Counted from the stretch's first letter, positions 18,838 through 26,695 are shown. The stretch is DNA of 64,000 bases from Gemmobacter denitrificans (GCF_036964905.1 NZ_JBALHR010000006.1:1-64000), one strand, 5' to 3'. The notes: a model not told the origin generated them from the letters alone. Translations and numbers: made by a program.

Positions 18838-18879
18838 AAAAAGCCACCGCAATCGCCGACAATGGTCGGGATCGGTGGC
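18838..18879 (-). terminator. Intrinsic terminator in the nrtA leader
   Basis: On the minus strand a GCCACCG/CGGTGGC stem (18873-18879 with 18843-18849), carrying an inner CCGAC/GTCGG pairing, is followed directly by five U residues (18838-18842). It lies about 57 nt before the nrtA start codon and after the two hexaloop hairpins. It should stop transcription before the operon unless antitermination occurs. Confidence 0.8.
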
Positions 18880-18898
18880 GTCGTTGCCGTGTCGGGTA

Positions 18899-18946
18899 AC
18901 CGCATCCTTGCGGTGTCAGGCGCTGCAGGGCTTCGTTGCCTTGCGC
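18899..18946 (-). promoter_or_regulatory. ANTAR target: two hexaloop hairpins in the nrtA leader
   Basis: On the minus strand the first hairpin (18920-18946) closes with GGC/GCC around the loop AACGAA, within an outer GCGC pairing. The second (18899-18914) has the stem ACCGC/GCGGT around the loop AAGGAT. Both six-base loops have A at position 1 and G at position 4, the known signature of RNA bound by ANTAR proteins such as NasR, EutV and NasT. A terminator follows 19 nt downstream. NasT is encoded directly upstream. Confidence 0.78.
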
Positions 18947-19051
18947 TTGATCTGACGGTGCCTGACCTCATCTGGACGGTCAAGCGCTGCAGTGCAGTAT
19001 CGCGCTTGCAGCATCACATTTCCGCAAGGCAGTCGGGTTATGCCCAATTCT

Positions 19052-20227
19052 TCAGCGCAAGGCAAAAGGTGGCTCGAAGGTTTCACTATCAAAGAAGGAG
19101 TCAGGACCCAGAATCATCTGACCTTTTTCCGAAGCGACAGCGGTCGGATGCGCCATTGCGCCTTCTACCCGTGCCGAGGCTCCGGGCAGATCTGCCCCCG
19201 CAGCGCGCAAGTGTTGGCGAAAAAGGTCGGTTCGGAACACGCCCATCGCCGCTTCCATTGCCACCACCTCGTCCAGTCCATGATGTTGTGCGATCCGACG
19301 TGCCAATAGCGCCGCAAGGCTTCGCCAAGGGAAGTTCGCGGCCCCGGCATGAAAGCGGATGAAGTCTCGATACTGGCGAACCTCACCGGCTGCACTGATA
19401 TGCAGCCGATCCATCAGCCCGCGTTCACTGAGTTCCGGCGGAAGATTCAGGTATTCGGGCCTGGACAAAATTTCTGCGGCTGTCGTCCGGTTCTCTGCGC
19501 CATCCAGCCAACGGCAGGCCCGCCAAACGGCCCGCATCAGCCTCCCTGTCTCGTCGGGCCGCGCCTCGGCAAAGTCGCGGGTCAGGACAAGACCCTTTTC
19601 CGGCGGCGAGGCCCATATCGCACGACCCGCCAGCAGTAGAACCCCTACCCCGCGTTCCACGGCATACGATGCCCAAGGTTCACCGACGCAGAAGGCATCC
19701 ACCTCGCCTGCGGCAAGGGCATCGGCCATCCGGGGCGGTGGTACTGTGTGGATCGACATCCGCGCTGCCAGTTCGCTGCCCTCCAGCCAGCGCCGCACCA
19801 GTTCGGCTTGCGTCGAAAAGGGGAAGGGCACGCCAACGCGCAGCGCTCCGGGAACAGCCCCCGCTAAGGCATTCCGCGCGGCCAATGGGTCACCGAAGCC
19901 AAAACCGTGGCCCGCAGCCCGCATAACCTCGGCCAAAGCAGCGCTGACAGCAACAGCCTGACCGCCAACTGACAGCACCATGGCCAGATCGAACCGAGGA
20001 TAGGCCGGGCCCAGCCCCAGAGCCTGCGCAATCGGCAGGGGCACCAGCATATGTGCCGCTTCGATCCCGCCCATGCCCAGCATGTCCCGACATTGCGCCC
20101 AGCTTTGCAGGCGGATCAGATCCAGCACCAATCCTTCCTCTGCGGCAAAGCCCAGTTCGGCTGCGACGAACAGCGGGGCTGCATCGGTCAGCGGCACATA
20201 ACCAAGACGCAAAAGCTTAAGGCTCAT
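19052..20227 (-). CDS. nasS: Cytoplasmic nitrate/nitrite sensor NasS
   Basis: A 391-residue homologue of NrtA without a signal peptide, the hallmark of NasS. It shares LGYVPLTDAAPLFVAAELGF, then PPPRMADALAAGEVDAFCVG. In the known system NasS holds NasT inactive, and nitrate or nitrite binding releases it. It overlaps nasT by four bases, so the sensor and its partner are made together. The nrtA leader begins just after its stop codon. Confidence 0.88.
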   Translation of the reverse strand: MSLKLLRLGYVPLTDAAPLFVAAELGFAAEEGLVLDLIRLQSWAQCRDMLGMGGIEAAHMLVPLPIAQALGLGPAYPRFDLAMVLSVGGQAVAVSAALAEVMRAAGHGFGFGDPLAARNALAGAVPGALRVGVPFPFSTQAELVRRWLEGSELAARMSIHTVPPPRMADALAAGEVDAFCVGEPWASYAVERGVGVLLLAGRAIWASPPEKGLVLTRDFAEARPDETGRLMRAVWRACRWLDGAENRTTAAEILSRPEYLNLPPELSERGLMDRLHISAAGEVRQYRDFIRFHAGAANFPWRSLAALLARRIAQHHGLDEVVAMEAAMGVFRTDLFRQHLRAAGADLPGASARVEGAMAHPTAVASEKGQMILGPDSFFDSETFEPPFALR

Positions 20228-20805
20228 GTCAGAAGCCCCGCTGCCATCACCAACTGCTGGGCGATATCCGCCATGCGGCGGTTTTGGTCCATCGCAGTCT
20301 TGCGCAACAGTGCGTAGGCCGCCTCCTCATCGATCCCCCGCGCCTTCATCAATATGGCCTTGGCCCGGTCGATGGTCTTGCGATCCTCAAGCGCCGCCTT
20401 GGTGGCAGCCAGTTCCGCGCGCATCTTGTAGAACATGTGGAACCGCGCAATCGCGGCATCGAGGATCGGCTTGATCCGTTCCGGCTGCAGCCCATCGACC
20501 ACATAGGCCGACACTCCGGCCTCGATCGCTGCACGCGTCAGGTTTTCGTCGGACCGGTCCACGAACATCGCCACCGGGCGTTCCATCGGACCTGAAACCA
20601 ACGCAAGTTCTTCAAGCACATCGCGCGACGGATCGCCCGCGTCGATCAGAACGATGTCAGGCCGCTGCTCTGCTATCCGCCGGGCTAGACCTGTCTCTTC
20701 TGCGATCACCGTGATCGAATGGTCGCCCGAGGACATAAGACCATCCACGATCCGCAAGGCGCGGTCGCGGTCGCGTTCGACAACAATGATGGACAGCCGT
20801 GCCAT
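20224..20805 (-). CDS. nasT: ANTAR-domain antiterminator NasT
   Basis: A 193-residue protein from ATG 20805. The N-terminal receiver-like domain (MARLSIIVVERDRDRALRIV, DIVLIDAGDPS) is followed by a C-terminal ANTAR RNA-binding domain (ALEDRKTIDRAKAILMKARG, then EEAAYALLRKTAMDQNRR). It should bind the two hairpins ahead of nrtA and allow read-through of the terminator when NasS senses nitrate or nitrite. First gene of the sensing pair; the next gene overlaps by four bases. Confidence 0.92.
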   Translation of the reverse strand: MARLSIIVVERDRDRALRIVDGLMSSGDHSITVIAEETGLARRIAEQRPDIVLIDAGDPSRDVLEELALVSGPMERPVAMFVDRSDENLTRAAIEAGVSAYVVDGLQPERIKPILDAAIARFHMFYKMRAELAATKAALEDRKTIDRAKAILMKARGIDEEAAYALLRKTAMDQNRRMADIAQQLVMAAGLLT

Positions 20806-21138
20806 GTCGCAAAACCCTTTCTCCCAGTGCGGTGGCAAGGAACGGCAAGGACGCAACACCCGTCGCGCGCATGACCACGGAATTTGCGACAAGCGCACGA
20901 TTTACAAGCAGGTGTATCGCCGTATGCAGGTTCTTTGAGCGATACACGAGTCTTGCAGGATCACCGGCAAACTCCATGCTCCGTCTACTCTCCGGCCCGC
21001 GTGGATCATGGCCTGCGCAACGCGCAGCAAGTCCGCAAGTTTGGTGTCGCTACAGATGTCGCTACAGATATAGATGTTCAAGGCCACCGACCGCACTCCC
21101 TCAAACATCAATCCAGGGTCAAGCTGCGAAGAACTGAC
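20806..21138. other. Gap upstream of nasT with a short tandem repeat
   Basis: About 330 bp between nasT and IS debris, which must contain the nasT promoter. A 12-bp unit GTCGCTACAGAT occurs twice in tandem at 21046-21069. No coding potential was recognised. No sigma-54 type or other clear promoter could be assigned by eye. Confidence 0.45.
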
Positions 21139-21505
21139 TGAACTGATGCGGTGGATGCCTCCCTCTTCTCGGTTCCAACAAAACCACTTTGGCACACTCG
21201 ATGCCGTCGGGTGGGGGCATCCACCGCATCAGTTCATGGTTCAACATCATGACCCCATCCTTGATCGCGGGCCAGGTGAAGGTCGAATCCTCAAGCCGCT
21301 TGTAGGCCATTACCAGGCCGGTGCCGTCCCAGTGGAGCAGCTTCAGCCTGTCCGCCCGGCGCGAGCGAAAGACAAAGACCGTCCCGGTGAATGGATCCTG
21401 GCGCAACACAGATGACACCAGCGCTGCCAACCCGTCATGACCCTTGCGGAAGTCGATGGGCTTGGTCGCGACCAGAACCCGCACCAGGTTGGACGGGAAC
21501 ATCAT
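21119..21505 (-). pseudogene. Truncated IS66 TnpB (outer element)
   Basis: The first about 88 residues match IS66 Orf2/TnpB (VATKPIDFRKGHDGLAALV, FTGTVFVFRSRRADRLKLLH, GLVMAYKRLED) and parallel the intact copy at 22119-22472. After 'MMLNH' the normal C-terminus is replaced by ELMRWMPPPDGIE and unrelated sequence belonging to the 98-bp inverted-repeat insert. The tnpC gene that should follow is absent, so this element is dead. Confidence 0.8.
21139..21236. repeat. 98-bp MITE-like element with 21-bp perfect inverted ends
   Basis: The ends 21139-21159 and 21216-21236 are exact inverted copies, beginning TGAACTGATGCGG. The inner part is 56 bp and non-coding. The right-hand 40 bp (21197-21236) recurs exactly at 26018-26057 inside another broken transposase. 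No target duplication was seen. It may be a non-autonomous element or the scar of a deleted IS. Confidence 0.6.
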
Positions 21506-21639
21506 CGGCTGACCACCAAGGCATGCACGACCGAGGCAATCCGCTCCGCCGTGGCACCCGCTTCCAGACGGATCACTACCGCGCCCGCAACAATCTCGGG
21601 CCGGACTGCGGTGTCAGTCTCTCCATTCGGGGCTTCACC
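21502..21639 (-). pseudogene. IS66 TnpA C-terminal part (outer element)
   Basis: The minus strand reads GEAPNGETDTAVRPEIVAGA then VVIRLEAGATAERIASVVHA and a stop overlapping the tnpB start. This resembles the C-terminus of TnpA (compare VTVRLDAATPAARITELAMA in the inner copy). The missing N-terminal part is at 24107-24366, beyond the inner IS. Confidence 0.75.
21632..21639. repeat. Target-site duplication, left copy (GCTTCACC)
   Basis: The 8-bp GCTTCACC directly precedes the GTAAGC end of the inner IS66 element and is repeated exactly at 24107-24114. Eight base pairs is the known duplication length for IS66. Confidence 0.9.
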
Positions 21640-21747
21640 GTAAGCGCTGTCCTGACCCCACCTTCCTGCTGAATCCGTAAGCTGCGATGCGCCCTCGTGT
21701 GGAGATTTGCACGGGAGGTGTCAGTGGGAGTCCATCGGGAGCGCGGT

Positions 21748-22122
21748 ATGGAGGCCGTTGGGTTTGTGGAGTTGCTGGCAGCTCCTGCAGCCAAGCGTCG
21801 GTGGTCTGACGAGGCGAAGGGTCGGATGGTGGCTGAGACGCTGGTTCCGGGCGTCACGGTGAATGAGGTGGCGCGTCGGCATGGATTGAAGGCCAACCAC
21901 TTGTCGTCCTGGCGGACGCTGGCCCGGAAGGGCAAACTTGTTGTGCCCGAGGTTGTGGGAGCAGAGTTTGCAGCACCCGTTGCGTCGCCGATGGTGGTCC
22001 CGACAGTGCCAACGATGGCGTTGATTGAACTGATCATGGGGCCGGTGACGGTGCGTTTGGATGCGGCCACGCCTGCGGCACGGATCACGGAACTGGCGAT
22101 GGCGCTGCGGGCCCTATCATGA
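21748..22122 (+). CDS. tnpA: IS66 TnpA (Orf1)
   Basis: A 124-residue basic protein from ATG 21748, chosen because family members start just before GFVELLAAPAAKRRW. It has a helix-turn-helix (MVAETLVPGVTVNEVARRHG then LKANHLSSWRTLARKG). An upstream ATG at 21697 is possible. The stop overlaps the tnpB start. Needed for IS66 transposition; exact role not settled. Confidence 0.88.
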   Translation: MEAVGFVELLAAPAAKRRWSDEAKGRMVAETLVPGVTVNEVARRHGLKANHLSSWRTLARKGKLVVPEVVGAEFAAPVASPMVVPTVPTMALIELIMGPVTVRLDAATPAARITELAMALRALS

Positions 22123-22472
22123 TCTTCCCGTCGAACCGTGTGCGGGTAATGGTGGCCACGAAGCCCATCGACTTCCGCAAAGGGCACGACAGCCTGGCCG
22201 CGATGGTGAAGAATGAGCTGCGCAAGGACCCGTTCACCGGGACGGTCTTCGTGTTCCGCGCGAAGAAGGCGGATCGTTTGAAGCTGCTCTACTGGGACGG
22301 CACCGGTCTGGTGATGGCCTACAAGCGACTGGAGGAGCATACCTTCACCTGGCCTGCCGTGACGGACGGGTTGATGCTGGTGAACCACGCGCAGTTCGAG
22401 GCGCTGTTTGCGGGTCTGGACTGGCGGCGGGTTCGGGCCATCGCGGCGAAGGCCCCCGAAGCCGTAGAATGA
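22119..22472 (+). CDS. tnpB: IS66 TnpB (Orf2)
   Basis: A 117-residue protein with the conserved IS66 Orf2 sequence (VATKPIDFRKGHDSLAAMV, DPFTGTVFVFRAKKADRLKL, WDGTGLVMAYKRLE). It overlaps tnpA by four bases (ATGA). Intact length, unlike the truncated copy at 21119-21505. Confidence 0.95.
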   Translation: MIFPSNRVRVMVATKPIDFRKGHDSLAAMVKNELRKDPFTGTVFVFRAKKADRLKLLYWDGTGLVMAYKRLEEHTFTWPAVTDGLMLVNHAQFEALFAGLDWRRVRAIAAKAPEAVE

Positions 22473-22551
22473 GCCATTCAAGGCTGCGGCAGGATGACTC
22501 AGTCGGCTCTTTCTAGAGGCATAGCCCATGGTGGTTTGGTAAAAACCGGCC

Positions 22552-24090
22552 ATGTCGAAGACCGCTGACCTGCTTGAAGAAATTGCTGCGCTGAAGGCGA
22601 TGCTGATCGCCGCGGACGCGCGCGACCAGCGCAAGGACGAGCGGATTGCACGGCTGGAAAAGCTGGTCGCGGCCTTCAAGCAGGCGATCTTCGGTCGGAA
22701 GTCGGAGAAGAGTGATCCGGACCAGTTCGAGCTGGCACTGGAAGATCTGGAAACCGCGATGGCAGTGATCCATGCCGAAGAGGATGCCGAGGATCGTGTG
22801 GCCAATCGCCCTGCCAAACCGCGTGCTGCCAACCGTGGATCGCTGCCCAAGCACCTGCCGCGCATCGAAGAGGTCATCGAGCCGGACAGCATGACCTGCG
22901 CTTGCGGTGGCTGCCTGCATTGCATCGGTGAGGACATCTCGGAGCGGCTCGACATCGTGCCCGCGCAGTTCCGTGTCATCGTCACCCGCCGCCCGAAATA
23001 TGCCTGCCGCTCCTGCACGGATGGTGTCACCCAAGCCTCCGCACCGGCGCGGCTGATCCCCGGCGGCATGCCGACCGAAGCCACAGTCGCTCATGTGCTG
23101 GTCAGCAAGTATGCCGATCACCTACCGCTCTACCGTCAGGCCCAGATCTACAGCCGCCAGGGCGTCGATCTCGACCGCTCCACCCTTGCAGATTGGGTGG
23201 GTCGCGCCGCCTTCGAACTCCGGCCCGTCTACGACGCGCTGATGGCGGACCTGAAGCTATCAACCAAGCTCTTCATGGACGAGACCCGCGCCCCCGTGCT
23301 CGATCCGGGGGCGCGAAAGACCAAGACCGGATACTTCTGGGCGCTGGCCCGTGATGACAGACCTTGGGGCGGCGCGTCGCCACCAGGGGTGGTCTTCACC
23401 TATGCCCCCGGTCGAGGCGGGCAGCATGCCGAGCGGATCTTGCAGGGCTTTGGCGGCATTCTGCAGGTCGATGGCTATGCCGGATACAACCGACTTATTG
23501 CAACGGACCGGATCGGTCCGGGCATCCAGCTTGCCTATTGTTGGGCCCATGCCCGACGCAAACTGATCGAGATCACCCGCACCGGTCCCGCACCGATTGC
23601 CGAGGAAGGCGTGGCCCTCATCCGCGATCTCTACGCCATCGAGGCCGAAATCCGCGGCCGAGCCCCCATAACCCGACTGGCCGTCCAGCAGGATCGCTGC
23701 GCCCCGATCCTCGACCGCCTCGATGACTGGCTGGCCCACCACCGTGCCCGTGCGTCGGCAAAATCGCCCTTGGGCGAGGCGCTAACCTACATCGCCAAAT
23801 ACCGCGAGGGCCTCGGCCGCTTCCTGACCGATGGTCGCGTGGAAATCGACAACAACTCCGTAGAACGCACCATCCGCCCCATCGCCCTAAACCGCAAGAA
23901 CGCTCTCTTCGCGGGCCACGACGCCGGAGCCGAGAACTGGGCCGTCATCGCCTCGCTGATCGAGACCTGCAAAATGAACGGTGTCGAGCCTCATGCGTGG
24001 CTGTCCGCCACCCTCACCGCCATCGTCCAAGGCCACAAGCAGAGCCAGATCCACTATCTGCTCCCGTGGAGTTACGCCGTCACGGTGTGA
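22552..24090 (+). CDS. tnpC: IS66 transposase TnpC (DDE type)
   Basis: A 512-residue transposase. An N-terminal coiled-coil/leucine-rich part (LLEEIAALKAMLIAADARDQ) and an AFKQAIFGRKSEKS motif come first. A zinc-finger-like Cys pair region follows (CACGGCLHC), then the DDE core (KLFMDETRAPVLDPG, LQVDGYAGYNRL, and the C-terminal VEIDNNSVERTIRPIALNRK). Complete length for the family. It ends 16 bp before the right end of the element. Confidence 0.95.
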   Translation: MSKTADLLEEIAALKAMLIAADARDQRKDERIARLEKLVAAFKQAIFGRKSEKSDPDQFELALEDLETAMAVIHAEEDAEDRVANRPAKPRAANRGSLPKHLPRIEEVIEPDSMTCACGGCLHCIGEDISERLDIVPAQFRVIVTRRPKYACRSCTDGVTQASAPARLIPGGMPTEATVAHVLVSKYADHLPLYRQAQIYSRQGVDLDRSTLADWVGRAAFELRPVYDALMADLKLSTKLFMDETRAPVLDPGARKTKTGYFWALARDDRPWGGASPPGVVFTYAPGRGGQHAERILQGFGGILQVDGYAGYNRLIATDRIGPGIQLAYCWAHARRKLIEITRTGPAPIAEEGVALIRDLYAIEAEIRGRAPITRLAVQQDRCAPILDRLDDWLAHHRARASAKSPLGEALTYIAKYREGLGRFLTDGRVEIDNNSVERTIRPIALNRKNALFAGHDAGAENWAVIASLIETCKMNGVEPHAWLSATLTAIVQGHKQSQIHYLLPWSYAVTV

Positions 24091-24106
24091 TCGGCACACC
24101 GCTTAC

Positions 24107-24114
24107 GCTTCACC
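24107..24114. repeat. Target-site duplication, right copy (GCTTCACC)
   Basis: Exact second copy of the 8 bp at 21632-21639, immediately following the right end of the inner IS66 element. It also encodes the end of the outer tnpA N-terminal fragment. Confidence 0.9.
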
Positions 24115-24366
24115 AACCGGGCCGACCATCAGTGCCGCAAACTCAACCGGATCCTCCGGCGCAGGCAGCACCAGCCGCCCTTTCCGCGCCAGCGTTCGCC
24201 ACGACGACACATGGTTTGCGGGCAAGCCGTGCCGACGCGCCACTTCGTTGACCGTCGCGCCGGGCAGCAGCGTCTCAGCGACCACCCGCGCCTTCACCTC
24301 ATCCGGCCACTTCCGGTTCCGGCGGCCGCGGCCACCAACCGGGAGAACCTCCAATGTAGCCTCCAT
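24107..24366 (-). pseudogene. IS66 TnpA N-terminal part (outer element)
   Basis: From ATG 24366 the frame reads MEATLEVLPVGGRGRRNRKW and the same HTH region as the inner copy (VAETLLPGATVNEVARRHGL). It runs into the inner IS at the duplicated 8 bp after GPVGEA. The remainder is at 21502-21639. Confidence 0.85.
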
Positions 24367-24483
24367 GGAGAAACTCCGTCCTTATCTTCACTGTGCTCCA
24401 ATGAGACAATCAGGACAAAGGCTGGAAGGTGGGCGCCTGGCGCCGCTTACCATTAAACAATGGGTTGACAGCGATCATGAGAG

Positions 24484-24642
24484 CAGGCTGCTGAAAAAGG
24501 ATTTTGAACCTGCTCATCGACGAAAAGTGTTTCGGTTTCCGCCCAGAAGAGCGAGAAACCCACGTCCTGCACGGCGTTTCTAGGCGGATTTCCCAAGTTC
24601 TGGCATTCGGCCGAGGAGCCCAAGCACTTTTTCAGCAGCCTG
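24484..24642. repeat. 159-bp segment bounded by 15-bp inverted repeats
   Basis: The ends 24484-24498 and 24628-24642 are perfect inverted copies (CAGGCTGCTGAAAAA). The interior shows no coding potential. The right end abuts the nnrU stop codon. Ends of this kind are familiar from IS5/IS1182-type elements, so this may be a non-autonomous derivative. No target duplication was identified. Confidence 0.6.
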
Positions 24643-25326
24643 TTAGACCCCGGGCCAAAAACCGATCATCTGTTCATGCAGATGCCACAAGACGGCCCAA
24701 GTCACCAGCGCAAGCAAGCTGCGCAGCACTGGCGGCGCCCCCTGCGGTCGCCAGCGGCCCCCAATCAGCGCAAGCCCCGGCACAGCACTGGTTCGCGCGG
24801 TTAGCCGTGCCCATTCTTGCTGGCCCATGGCAGCGCGGCGGCGGTGCTCCACCATTGAGATGCCAATAAGGGCCATTGCCAGAAACGGCGCAAACAGCAT
24901 GACATGGGCCAGATCCCCATTCGGCAACAGATGCAGCCCCGCCCAAAGCGCCAGTGACCATAGCAAGGGCTGGCGTGTTAAGCCGGCAACCCCCGGCCTG
25001 TCTGGATTGAAACCAGCGGTCCGCCCTTCAAACGCAAATGGATTGGCGGCCCCGATCCCGAAAACCGCAAGCGCGATTGCCAACGGCATGCCAAGATTGA
25101 TTACCCAGCGGTGCCAAGTCTGCTGATCCCACAATGGTACGAAGGGGGCACGTTCTGCCGCTGAGATCAACCACCACAGCAGCAGCACGGAAATCAGAGA
25201 AAATCCGATTGCATAGCCGTGTGGCCCCATCACAGACAAAAGCCGGGCTCTCACGCCAGGGGCCGCTGGAATACGATGCGACGCCAGAAACACTATCATG
25301 GCACAACAGAACTCAATCCACTCCAT
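24643..25326 (-). CDS. nnrU: NnrU-family membrane protein
   Basis: A 227-residue integral membrane protein with about six hydrophobic segments. It has the NnrU-like start (VFLASHRIPAAPGVRARLLS), then GPHGYAIGFSLISVLLLWWL and a central TRQPLLWSLALWAGLHLLPNGDLA. NnrU genes accompany denitrification clusters, and the protein is thought to be needed for NO/N2O metabolism; the biochemical role is unknown. It stands alone between IS remnants, next to a fossil nirN, suggesting that an older denitrification arrangement was broken up here. The C-terminus ends at the border of the 159-bp repeat and could be slightly altered. Confidence 0.85.
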   Translation of the reverse strand: MEWIEFCCAMIVFLASHRIPAAPGVRARLLSVMGPHGYAIGFSLISVLLLWWLISAAERAPFVPLWDQQTWHRWVINLGMPLAIALAVFGIGAANPFAFEGRTAGFNPDRPGVAGLTRQPLLWSLALWAGLHLLPNGDLAHVMLFAPFLAMALIGISMVEHRRRAAMGQQEWARLTARTSAVPGLALIGGRWRPQGAPPVLRSLLALVTWAVLWHLHEQMIGFWPGV

Positions 25327-25378
25327 CGCACGCCTCTCCCTTCAGTGGGTGGAGTAGTCCCCCCATTTTTGTGGGAGC

Positions 25379-25642
25379 TTGGTCGGAGAATTTGTGCGTC
25401 AGTTCTCCAGTATTCGCATGCAGCGTCTTCACAACAATAATCAGCTCAAGCTCAGCTTTCAGGGCCTCCGCAAACTCCCTTGTTGGGCCCTCAAGCATCT
25501 GATCTCTCCATTACTTGATCTGGTTCAGGTGAGCGTCGAAATTCTGCACCAACTCGATCAACGTCTTCTCGCCCTTGATCGCCACCACCGCCACTTTCGC
25601 CTTGAATGCCGGGCTTTGGTTCCGGTGCAATCGTGTTGCCAT
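25379..25642 (-). pseudogene. IS3-family OrfA remnant with an in-frame stop
   Basis: From ATG 25642 the frame reads MATRLHRNQSPAFKAKVAVV and LIELVQNFDAHLNQIK, then TAA at 25511, then continues in the same frame as WRDQMLEGPTREFAEALKAE and VVKTLHANTGELTHKFSDQ. This is an IS3-family OrfA with the codon after QIK (normally Gln) turned to stop. Homology ends near 25379, and no OrfB follows. Confidence 0.75.
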
Positions 25643-25722
25643 GGTCTTCTCCTCGCTCGCAGCATCATGCCGCGCTTCCGCAGAAAATCCACTTATCCCG
25701 GCTGTTCGGGTTTCCGCAACCA

Positions 25723-25809
25723 TCTCTGTGGGCTGATGTCTTTAGCGGGCCAAACAAGGGGCAGATGCACATCATCGACAAGCAAAACCTTGAGGTGGTG
25801 AAGGTGATG
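25723..25809 (+). pseudogene. Fossil nirN-like gene, upstream piece
   Basis: The + strand reads LWADVFSGPNKGQMHIIDKQ then NLEVVKVM, against LWADVFTGPHKGEMHLIDKK then TLEVIKVI in the intact NirN of this window (39297-40874). The 5' part of the gene is replaced by IS3 remnants. The 3' piece resumes after an IS3 element at 26696. Confidence 0.75.
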
Positions 25810-25849
25810 TGGCAACCTCCCCATTTTTGACGGGGTGCATTCGTAGAAC

Positions 25850-26388
25850 TTACGCGGCCATCTTCAGTTTCTGGGCGGGTGTGATGCCGCCGATGCCCAT
25901 GTTCGGGCGGTCGTTGTTGTAAGTCCAGAGCCATTGCGTGGCGAAGTCCTGTGCCTCCTCGATGGTTTCGATGATGTATTGGTCGAGCCATTCACGGCGG
26001 ACGGTTCGGTTGTAGCGCTCGATGCCGTCGGGTGGGGGCATCCACCGCATCAGTTCAAAATGCGTCTGGCGCGCTTCAGCCGTTTGCGGGGCTTGATCCG
26101 CAGGTTCAGTTCCAGCGCGCAATAGATGCGATAGACGCGCTTGTGGTTCCAGGGATGGCCTTTGACGTTGCGCAAATGCAGGAAACACAGGCCAAACCCC
26201 CAGGTCTTGCGGGCATCGGTCAGCCCGACCAGCAGGTCAGCGATCTCTTCGTTCTCGTCCTTCAGCTTCGGGCTGTAGCGATAACAGGTCTCGCTGACCC
26301 CGAAGGCCCGGCAGGCCAGCGCAATGCTGACCCCGTGGCGCGCCACCGCTTTCTCGGCCATCTCGCTGCGTTGAGACGGCCGCGTCAT
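25850..26388 (-). pseudogene. IS3-family OrfB transposase, catalytic middle deleted
   Basis: The N-terminal part (VSIALACRAFGVSETCYRYS, then GHPWNHKRVYRIYCALELNL and RIKPRKRLKR) is followed by a break at 26057. The C-terminal part resumes as IERYNRTVRREWLDQYI and WLWTYNNDRPNMGIGGITPA. The DDE catalytic region between them is missing. The junction contains the 40-bp sequence shared with 21197-21236. Confidence 0.8.
26018..26057. repeat. 40-bp sequence identical to 21197-21236
   Basis: The 40 bp begin CTCGATGCCGTCGGG and end in the arm of the 98-bp inverted-repeat element found in the IS66 tnpB remnant. Here it sits at the deletion joint of an IS3 orfB. The partner arm is not present at this locus. 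Confidence 0.8.
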
Positions 26389-26585
26389 TTTTTTCCGAGA
26401 GCCTCCTTCAGCAGATCGGCCTGCATGCTCAGGTCCGCATGCATCCGCTTCAAGCGCCGGTTCTCTTCTTCCATGGCCTTCATCTGGCTGATCAGGGACG
26501 CGTCCATGCCGCCATACTTGGCGCGCCACTTGTAAAACGTCGCGCTGCTCATGCCATGCGCCCAGCTCAGCTCGGCCACCGGCAT
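26385..26585 (-). pseudogene. IS3-family OrfA with eroded start
   Basis: Reads AELSWAHGMSSATFYKWRAK, YGGMDASLISQMKAMEEENR and an LKRMHADLSMQADLLKEALG tail, typical of IS407-type OrfA. Homology extends upstream (RRYTETQILAILRQAEGG to about 26640), but the expected ATG is lost to a mutated TGA context, so translation from the normal start is not possible. It overlaps orfB by four bases as usual. Confidence 0.75.
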
Positions 26586-26695
26586 CCCGCCTTCGGCCTG
26601 CCGCAGGATCGCAAGGATCTGCGTCTCAGTGTATCTCCTCGTTCATCTTGGCGAGAAAATTCTACTTTTGCAGCCCATTACTTTCGGGGGGGATT

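Larger units (their letters stand above)
21640..24106 (+). mobile_element. Complete IS66-family insertion sequence (inner)
   Basis: The 2467-bp element starts GTAAGCGCTGTCC at 21640 and ends in the inverted GCTTAC at 24106. It carries the tnpA, tnpB and tnpC genes in order. It is flanked by exact 8-bp repeats GCTTCACC, so insertion was recent enough for the duplication to stay intact. All three frames are open, so it is probably active. It lies inside the tnpA of an older relative. Confidence 0.93.
21237..24450 (-). mobile_element. Outer IS66-family remnant interrupted by a second IS66 element
   Basis: The tnpA-proximal end is at 24445-24450 (GTAAGC read on the minus strand). The tnpA gene runs 24366 to 24107, is interrupted by the 2.47-kb inner element, resumes at 21639 and ends near 21502. 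A truncated tnpB follows. The far end and tnpC are lost at 21236. The two halves rejoin in frame across the 8-bp duplication, showing the order of insertion. Confidence 0.8.
25810..26695 (-). mobile_element. Degenerate IS3-family element (IS407-like) inside the fossil nirN
   Basis: About 886 bp separate the two pieces of the fossil nirN frame. It holds a 5'-eroded orfA and an orfB lacking its catalytic core. The outer ends (TGGCAACCTCCCC at left and a CCCCCC-rich right end) share partial inverted similarity, including TGCA and AGTAGAA blocks. Exact ends and target duplication could not be fixed. Confidence 0.65.

Noticed and set aside
17393..18955. 520-codon open frame on the + strand opposite nrtA
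   Set aside because: No protein motifs; it is the antisense reading of a GC-rich gene with clear NrtA identity and spans the ANTAR leader.
21046..21069. Two tandem 12-bp units GTCGCTACAGAT as possible iterons or CRISPR
   Set aside because: Only two copies without spacers; too few for a replication origin or CRISPR array.
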